From assembly GCA_024275565.1 (NCBI GenBank), contig JAJRYY010000178.1:1-50283 (forward strand): a stretch of 50,283 nt of DNA, read 5' to 3'. The position numbers and the translations under genes were made by a program. The notes under the pieces were generated by a model that was not told the DNA's origin, made no database searches, and saw nothing but the letters and a program-made list of their open reading frames with translations. Below, in pieces: positions 45,212 through 50,283 of the stretch (its first letter is position 1; the number at the start of each line of letters is the position of its first letter). This stretch comes from Planctomycetota bacterium. GTDB lineage: Bacteria; Planctomycetota; Phycisphaerae; UBA1845.

Positions 45212-45526
45212 CTACCCCTCGATCTTCTCGATCGTGACGCGGAGGAAATTCTGGCGGTGACCCTGTTTGCGGCGATACCCCTTGCGGCGTTTGAATTTGA
45301 TGACGTCGATCTTGGCACCCTTCAGCTCACCGCGAACCTTGGCAATGACCTTCGCACCCTCGACGTATGGCTGACCGATCTTGCTGGCAGCCCCATCGCC
45401 GATCATCAAGACCTTATCGAACTCGAACGTCTCCTGCCCATCGTCGAGGTCATGACGCTGAATCTCGAAGGTGTCGCCTTCGCTGACTTTATACTGGTGA
45501 GCCCCGTCTTCAATAATCGCGTACAC
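45212..45526 (-). CDS. rplU: 50S ribosomal protein L21 (bL21)
   Basis: 104 residues. Binds 23S rRNA with L20. It begins YAIIEDGAHQYKVSEGD after a GTG initiator and ends KRRKGYRRKQGHRQNFLRVTIEKI, the conserved L21 C-terminus. The start at 45526 is fixed by AGGAG 9 nt upstream and by normal family length. The frame continues to 45631 without family similarity. rpmA (L27), usually the next gene, is not found downstream: the space to wecB is 138 bp and contains only repeats. Confidence 0.95.
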   Translation of the reverse strand: MYAIIEDGAHQYKVSEGDTFEIQRHDLDDGQETFEFDKVLMIGDGAASKIGQPYVEGAKVIAKVRGELKGAKIDVIKFKRRKGYRRKQGHRQNFLRVTIEKIEG

Positions 45527-45793
45527 GCCTGACGTCTCCTCGATGAACCGCTTCCCGGATGCCTTACTCTGATGAATCGCCTTATTCCAATGAATCCTCG
45601 CAGACCACCAACATACACAGACCACCCCCAAACCGGGGCAGGCAATCGCGCGAGTCGTGAATTATGTCCACCACGACCCCATGCGTCAACCCCACACCAA
45701 ATCTGGACTCAACCGCAGGATTCGGGTCCAATGGCGGTCCGTGCGAGCAAAAGAACCGAAACAATACAGAAATCCAACCCGGAGGACCCCGAA

Positions 45794-46375
45794 ATGTATC
45801 TCCCAGATGTCCAGAACGCAGAAGGCGACCCCTACGGCGAGACCATTCGCCAGTGTCGAGCGGCTGGCATGCCGGTCCCCGAGCTTGCCAACCTCCTCGC
45901 ATTCAAACCCGAACGCAACCAGTTCCTGTCACGCTTCACACACGAGGTCTTGCGCGGACCATCACCCCTCTCCACCGGGCTGCGAGAACTCATAGCAGCC
46001 TTCGTCTCACGCCGCAACGAGTGCTTGTTCTGAACCGGTTCTCACGCCGCGGTCGCGGCTGAACTCCTCCAGAATCGCACCATGGTCGACGCCGTACTCG
46101 AAGACCACACATCCGCAGACATCGACGAGAAAGACCGCGCCCTCTTCACACTCGTCGCCATCGCCACAGACGACCCCACAAAGGTGAAACAGGCAGACAT
46201 CGACGCAGCCAAGTCAACGGGCTGGACGGATGAAGCGATCTATGACGCCATCACCGTCTGCGCACTGTTCAAATTCTTCAACACATGGGCAGACGCAACG
46301 GGCGTAGCCGACCTCCCAGCCGCAATGTACGAAATGTCAGGAAAACGACTGGCAGCCGGCGGATACGCGAGCTGA
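45794..46375 (+). CDS. AhpD-like/carboxymuconolactone-decarboxylase-family selenoprotein (in-frame UGA)
   Basis: A 193-residue AhpD-like peroxidase-related protein. It starts at ATG with GGAGGA 7 nt upstream. Codon 80 is TGA (46031-46033), and the same frame continues without shift to 46375. The motif across the TGA is C77-L-F-U80-T-G-S-H84, which matches the family's redox motif CxxCxxxH with the second cysteine replaced by selenocysteine. Sequence on both sides belongs to the family: RELIAAFVSRRNE before; AAVAAELLQNR and ALFTLVAIATDDPTKV after. A hairpin with G residues at the front of its loop starts 3 nt past the TGA, as expected for a bacterial SECIS. Predicted role: thiol/selenol-dependent peroxide reduction. 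A TGC-to-TGA mutation or error is the alternative. Confidence 0.87.
46037..46065 (+). promoter_or_regulatory. Candidate bacterial SECIS element
   Basis: The lower stem ggttc (46037-46041) pairs with gaact (46061-46065, one G-U pair). An asymmetric internal loop tcac/t follows. The upper stem gccgc (46046-46050) pairs with gcggc (46055-46059) across a ggtc apical loop. The loop guanines lie 18-19 nt after the UGA, matching the distance and the G-in-loop rule for SelB recognition in bacteria. Fold drawn by eye. Confidence 0.7.
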
Positions 46376-46593
46376 AACCACGCCCACAACCGACGAACCC
46401 GCCGTTAAACTACGGCTTTATCGGACCCACACCCTCCGACCCCATTCGCCACCACGGGAACAACTCTGAGCACACTCAGCGTTTCCGGGGCGAAACCGGC
46501 TGTTTCCCCACCCCGATTTCGTCATTTATTGTCGATGAATGTCATCTTTGGGAAGAATTCGGCTTATCGCAACATCTAACATCATAGGGCGTG

Positions 46594-46599
46594 TATAAT
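46594..46599 (+). promoter_or_regulatory. Candidate -10 box for the Gly/His-rich gene
   Basis: A consensus TATAAT lies 71 nt before the ATG at 46670, in the 294-bp gap after the selenoprotein. The -35 region is poor (TTATCG or AACATC, depending on spacing), so this is tentative. Confidence 0.4.
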
Positions 46600-46669
46600 G
46601 GATTGCGTCACGGAGCAGGCGTTGGGAAATAAATGTTCCAGCAGCAGTTGTCCAGAATGGAGGTGCATC

Positions 46670-48385
46670 ATGAGGCTGAGATCGAGGTTCAACACATCAC
46701 TCACCATCGTCTCAACATTCGCATTCCTCCTCTCGGGGGCAACACCCGCCTACGCACAACATGGCGGCGGCGGACATGGTGGCGGTGGCGGACACCGCGG
46801 AGGCGGACACAGTGGCGGCGGCGGGCATCGCGGAGGCGGGGGTCACATCGGCGGCGGATCGCGCGGTGGACACGCATCATCCAGCATAGGACGCAGCCGC
46901 TCAGGAACGCGCAGCCACTCCATTGGTAGAAGTTTCACAGGGCGTTCCCGAGGAAGCAGATCGCACAGCAACGCCAGTCGCGGAATCAGCCGTGGACACA
47001 ACCAGACAAGTCGCAGATCCAGCGGAATCAGCAGAGGCCACAGTGCTGGCACCAGAGGACACAGTGCTGGTAGCAGAGGACACAGTGGAACAAGCCGTGG
47101 GTACGGTACAGGCAACCGTGGTCGCGCCGGGCATTCCGGGTCTGGTTCTTCAATCCGAAACCTGGGATACAATTCACTCGGACGAGGCGGGCATGCTGGT
47201 TCCAGCGGTCGAATCAGTACAGGACATTCCGGGTACAGCACAGGACGTTCAGGGTACAACGCAGGACACTCAGGGTACAACGCAGGACACTCAGGAAACA
47301 GCACCGGGCACTCAGGGTACGGGTCTTCCCTCCGAAGCGGCAGCCACAGTTCACCGGGACGAAGCAGTTCACTGGGACGAGGCGGGCATAGCAATGCCAC
47401 AGGAGGGGGTCATCAGTTCGCTTCACGCGGCGGCGGCGGGCATGCAGGCTCGGGCGGACATAGCTCATCGTTCGGAGGTGGACATGGTTCATCGTTCGGC
47501 GGCGGACATAGCTCATCGTTCGGCGGCGGGCATAGCTCATCGTTCGGAGGCGCTTCGCACGGCTACGGGTCCGGACAGGGATACAGCATAGGTCACAGCT
47601 CCGGCATCGGGCACAGTTCCGGCATAGGACACAGCTCAAGCATAGGCCACGGTTCAAGCATAGGGCACAGCTCAAGCATCGGTCACGGTCTAAGCCATTC
47701 CGCCGGATCGGGCATCAGCCATTCCTCCAGCATAGGTCTCGGACATGGTGGTTACGGCCTGGGACACAACACTTACGGCCTGGGTCACAGCGGTTACGGA
47801 CTGGGGCACAGCGGTTACGGACTGGGGCACAGCTACGGTTCGTACGGATTCGGACACGATTACGGCTACGGCGGATATGGCCTCGGACACGGTTACGGGT
47901 ACGGCGGATACGGCCTCGGTCATGGCTACGGTTACGGGCACTATGGTGATTACTACGGAGGATTCGGCATAGGCCTCTACGCCGGATATGGGGTCTACGA
48001 TCCATGGTACTACGGTTCGTATTCGAGCTTTGGATACGCACCCTACGGATATGGATACGATTCTCAGACCTACTACGACAACTCATACACATACGCCCCG
48101 GTCATCATCAACGACGACGAAGAAGAGGACGAAATCGATCGCATCTCCTACCGCAGAATTGTCCCACAACCCCAGACATCTCAATACCAGCATCAGCACG
48201 AAACCGACGATCCCTCGAACCGCAGCAGGTTCATCCAGACCCCACGAATCATCCGTCCGGAAGGCGCACCCGAAGTCCTGCCGCCTCTGAACGAGGACAA
48301 CGCACCAGACCATTCCCACGACCATGGCAGCAACAATTCAAATGAAACGCAACCGACGCCCACCAGACAGGCAACACCAGCATGA
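46670..48385 (+). CDS. Secreted Gly/Ser/His/Tyr-rich repeat protein
   Basis: 571 residues from the ATG at 46670, with GGAGG 6 nt upstream. A Sec signal peptide (LTIVSTFAFLLSGATPAYA) is cleaved before QHGG. The mature protein is low-complexity in zones: Gly/His-rich (GGGGHRGGG), Gly/Ser/Arg (RGHSAGSRGHSG), GHSGYNAGHSGYN, SSFGGGHSSSFGGGH, then GIGHSSSIGHGSS and GYGLGHSGYGLGH. A Tyr-rich section (YDPWYYGSYSSFGYAPYGYG) and an acidic DDEEEDE tail follow. No catalytic domain is visible. Regular histidines could bind metal, and Tyr/Gly blocks could form adhesive or silk-like assemblies; both are inference. It overlaps the next gene as ATGA, so the pair is co-translated. Confidence 0.82.
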   Translation: MRLRSRFNTSLTIVSTFAFLLSGATPAYAQHGGGGHGGGGGHRGGGHSGGGGHRGGGGHIGGGSRGGHASSSIGRSRSGTRSHSIGRSFTGRSRGSRSHSNASRGISRGHNQTSRRSSGISRGHSAGTRGHSAGSRGHSGTSRGYGTGNRGRAGHSGSGSSIRNLGYNSLGRGGHAGSSGRISTGHSGYSTGRSGYNAGHSGYNAGHSGNSTGHSGYGSSLRSGSHSSPGRSSSLGRGGHSNATGGGHQFASRGGGGHAGSGGHSSSFGGGHGSSFGGGHSSSFGGGHSSSFGGASHGYGSGQGYSIGHSSGIGHSSGIGHSSSIGHGSSIGHSSSIGHGLSHSAGSGISHSSSIGLGHGGYGLGHNTYGLGHSGYGLGHSGYGLGHSYGSYGFGHDYGYGGYGLGHGYGYGGYGLGHGYGYGHYGDYYGGFGIGLYAGYGVYDPWYYGSYSSFGYAPYGYGYDSQTYYDNSYTYAPVIINDDEEEDEIDRISYRRIVPQPQTSQYQHQHETDDPSNRSRFIQTPRIIRPEGAPEVLPPLNEDNAPDHSHDHGSNNSNETQPTPTRQATPA

Positions 48386-50052
48386 AATGCACAAACGGAC
48401 GCAGATCCAAAGAGCATGGTTCCAATGGGCACGGCCTCAAAAGGCGTGAACGCCGACTAAAACGGGACGTCCTCATCACGCTCATTCTCCTGCCAGTAAC
48501 ACTCCTGGGCTGCCGGTCCGCAAACCAGAACCACGATCAACTCATTACAAGTCCGCCCCCCACCCTGCCGGAAGTCGCACTCGTAGCCTTCTCTGATGAC
48601 AACACCCCCCCTGACAACACCAGCTCAGACAACACCAGCTCAGACAACAAGCAAAACCACCCCTCCGATCCACCCGCTACTCACCCGTCCCCTGCAACGC
48701 AGACATCCACCATGCAACAGGCTGCCGAGATCATCGCAGACGACATCACAATGCGTGCAGCGCTCAGTCACGCAAATTTCACCCGGTCCATCCCCGACCA
48801 CCTCATACTCAAGGTCGATCTCAGCGCAGCCTCCACAACCCCACGCACACGAAAACCACTCAACCTCGCACTCGTCTTCGACCGCTCAGGGTCGATGGCA
48901 GACGATCGAAAATTCAACCACGCCATGCGAGCAGCAAACATCGTCTTCGAAAACCTCTCAGACCACGACATCGTCTCGCTCATAGCATTCAACCAAAAAC
49001 CCTCAGTCCTCTCTCCAGCAGGACGCGCGGTCAACAAGGATTTCCTAAGGTTCCGACTCCGACAGTTCGGACCAACAGGAGACACAAACCTCAGTGCAGC
49101 CATCCTCGAAGCATTCGCACAGATCGAAAGCAAAAACGCCGAAGGGCAGATGAAACGCGTCATCCTCCTCACAGACGGACTCGCAAATCGCGGAATCACT
49201 GACCCCGAAAAGCTCCGGAAACTCGTCGCAGCAGCACACGAACGGGGTATCGGCGTATCAACACTGGGCTGCGGAACAGAATTCAGCGAAGAAGTACTTT
49301 CCAGTCTCGCAAAAGCGGGCGGAGGACGTTACACCTACGTCCGCTCCGGAGAACAGATCCCAACAGCAGTATCAGCCGAGCTGAACGGACTACTCGATGT
49401 CCTCGCCCAAAACGCCAAAATTGACGTCCGCGCAACCGCAGGAGCAAGCATCACACGCGTATACGGACGCTTCCTCACCACCCCGACACCGTCCTATTCA
49501 TTCGAACTGGGAGACATGCGCGACGGAGAACGGGGTTCCTTCTTACTGGAGCTGACACCAGGATCGTTTGACACAGATTCATCAGCCGGCGCAGACATCA
49601 CCATAACCCTCGACAACCCCGAAACCGGCAAGCGAAACAAATACACCATCCATGCCGAATCCACATTCACCGCAAACCCAGAAGACGCCAGAAGCAGCAC
49701 AAACAAAAACGTACAGGTCTACGCAAATATAATCAACGCAATGGAAAAAGCAGAGGAAGCCATACAAGGCAGAGACATCCAGCGCTTCAAGGAAGCCCAT
49801 GATTTATTCGGACGCTACTACGAAATTGCACGCAAACACGCCATACAAACACGCGACCAGCAGTTGTTGAATCAGACTTTCCTGCTCAGACACTTCATGG
49901 CAGACCTCTCGGATGCAAGTGCCCAAACCCCAATGCACGGACACGACGACGCACAAAAGCAGCTACGCAAAGGCGCAGACTACAGGCGATACCTCCTCGA
50001 ACACCACCGACCCCAACCAGCACCACAACAACCGCACCAGCCACAACCGTAG
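48382..50052 (+). CDS. VWA-domain lipoprotein
   Basis: 556 residues. A basic N-terminus and hydrophobic stretch end in the lipobox VTLLGC (lipidated Cys44), followed by a Pro/Asp/Asn/Thr-rich linker with DNTSS repeats. A von Willebrand A domain spans about 155-345 with an intact MIDAS: DRSGSM (Asp167, Ser169, Ser171), Thr235 in GDTNLS and Asp265 in LTDG. A beta-rich region follows, then a helical C-terminus (AMEKAEEAIQGRDIQRFKEA) and a Pro/Gln/His-rich end. Such proteins bind partners or substrates at the cell surface in a metal-dependent way. The ATG overlaps the stop of the Gly/His-rich protein, which is the obvious partner candidate. Confidence 0.9.
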   Translation: MKCTNGRRSKEHGSNGHGLKRRERRLKRDVLITLILLPVTLLGCRSANQNHDQLITSPPPTLPEVALVAFSDDNTPPDNTSSDNTSSDNKQNHPSDPPATHPSPATQTSTMQQAAEIIADDITMRAALSHANFTRSIPDHLILKVDLSAASTTPRTRKPLNLALVFDRSGSMADDRKFNHAMRAANIVFENLSDHDIVSLIAFNQKPSVLSPAGRAVNKDFLRFRLRQFGPTGDTNLSAAILEAFAQIESKNAEGQMKRVILLTDGLANRGITDPEKLRKLVAAAHERGIGVSTLGCGTEFSEEVLSSLAKAGGGRYTYVRSGEQIPTAVSAELNGLLDVLAQNAKIDVRATAGASITRVYGRFLTTPTPSYSFELGDMRDGERGSFLLELTPGSFDTDSSAGADITITLDNPETGKRNKYTIHAESTFTANPEDARSSTNKNVQVYANIINAMEKAEEAIQGRDIQRFKEAHDLFGRYYEIARKHAIQTRDQQLLNQTFLLRHFMADLSDASAQTPMHGHDDAQKQLRKGADYRRYLLEHHRPQPAPQQPHQPQP

Positions 50053-50068
50053 AATGGAGCACAGCCAG

Positions 50069-50114
50069 GTAGGGCAGGTCGTTCTTTCGCCTCAAGGCGA
50101 AAGGTTGACCTGCC
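50069..50114 (+). repeat. GTAGGGCAGG double-stem repeat
   Basis: Nested inverted repeats pair ggcaggt with acctgcc, and inside them ctttcgcc with ggcgaaag around a 4-nt loop (tcaa). It starts gtaggg like other intergenic hairpins of the window and follows the VWA gene stop by 17 nt. Confidence 0.75.
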
Positions 50115-50156
50115 GCCACCATCCGCAGCCGTGTAACTTCGAACGCACCAGCGTAG

Positions 50157-50186
50157 GGTGCGTCCCGGACGCACCTTCTTTTTTTC
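50157..50186 (+). terminator. Intrinsic terminator after the VWA gene
   Basis: The stem ggtgcgtc/gacgcacc has a CCG loop and is followed by ttcttttttt. It should end the transcript of the low-complexity/VWA gene pair. The remaining bases to the window end show no gene. Confidence 0.8.
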
Positions 50187-50283
50187 CGGAAGAGTAGAGG
50201 GCTGCAAGCCGAACCGATGGTGTAGTGCCATGGAATTAGCGATGTTTTTGTTTCCAAGCCGTGACCCTGAAGGCGACCAATAC

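Noticed and set aside
46082-46375. Separate small gene starting at the ATG at 46082
   Set aside because: It is in frame with the upstream half of the same AhpD-like family, and no ribosome-binding site precedes it. It reads better as the C-terminal part of the selenoprotein.
46923-47591. Long plus-strand frame overlapping the Gly/His-rich gene
   Set aside because: It is the same repeat DNA read in another frame (Thr/Gln/Glu-rich). The overlapped gene has a signal peptide, ribosome-binding site and coupled neighbour, and this frame has none.

Overview
The window (50,283 bp) looks like a chromosomal segment of a planctomycete, possibly Phycisphaerae-like. Three things point there. Secreted proteins end in a dockerin/EF-hand-like tail (DFDFDGDVDLVDFQ). 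Intergenic spaces carry GTAGGG.../GTAGCCCAGCC... hairpin repeats. The exopolysaccharide locus mixes AsnB, CapK, heparinase and bi-domain oxidoreductase genes. The assignment comes from protein style and is not a database result.

Layout. (1) 1-1.7 kb, plus strand: the 3' part of rpsI (uS9) with a repetitive N-terminal extension, a strong intrinsic terminator, and an acyl-CoA-dehydrogenase-like gene. (2) 1.7-2.2 kb: a patch of short repeats. (3) 2.2-38.4 kb, minus strand: one almost unbroken exopolysaccharide/capsule locus of 22 genes, transcribed right to left. It holds a heparinase-fold protein, a degenerate nucleotidyltransferase/beta-helix protein, a Wzc-like chain-length/tyrosine kinase, a polyprenyl-phosphate sugar transferase, Wza-like export lipoprotein, WecG/TagA-type transferase, Ugd and Uxs (UDP-glucuronate and UDP-xylose supply), several GT4 glycosyltransferases, two CapK-type adenylate-forming modules, a bi-domain oxidoreductase, an O-antigen-ligase-like membrane protein, a Wzx flippase, two sulfotransferases and two AsnB amidotransferases. 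Many genes overlap by ATGA or GTGA, which implies translational coupling. I infer a sulfated, uronic-acid/xylose-containing and perhaps amidated polysaccharide made by a Wzx/Wzy route.

(4) 38.8-43.7 kb: two tandemly duplicated secreted FG-GAP/VCBS-repeat genes (plus strand) converge on a lipoprotein subtilase (minus strand). A decayed piece of the subtilase 3' end between the two copies records the duplication. (5) 44-50 kb: wecB, rplU (L21, minus strand), an AhpD-like selenoprotein with an in-frame UGA in its CxxU motif and a bacterial-SECIS-like hairpin, then a secreted Gly/Ser/His/Tyr-rich repeat protein coupled to a VWA-domain lipoprotein, and a terminator.

The most notable items are the predicted selenoprotein at 45794-46375, which plain ORF calling splits in two, and the 1446-residue DUF362 / membrane-anchored GT4 / CapK fusion at 16151-20491. 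Also notable are the paired beta-helix proteins with degenerate nucleotidyltransferase-like domains, and the coupled low-complexity protein plus VWA lipoprotein. I saw no tRNA, rRNA, CRISPR array or intact insertion sequence.
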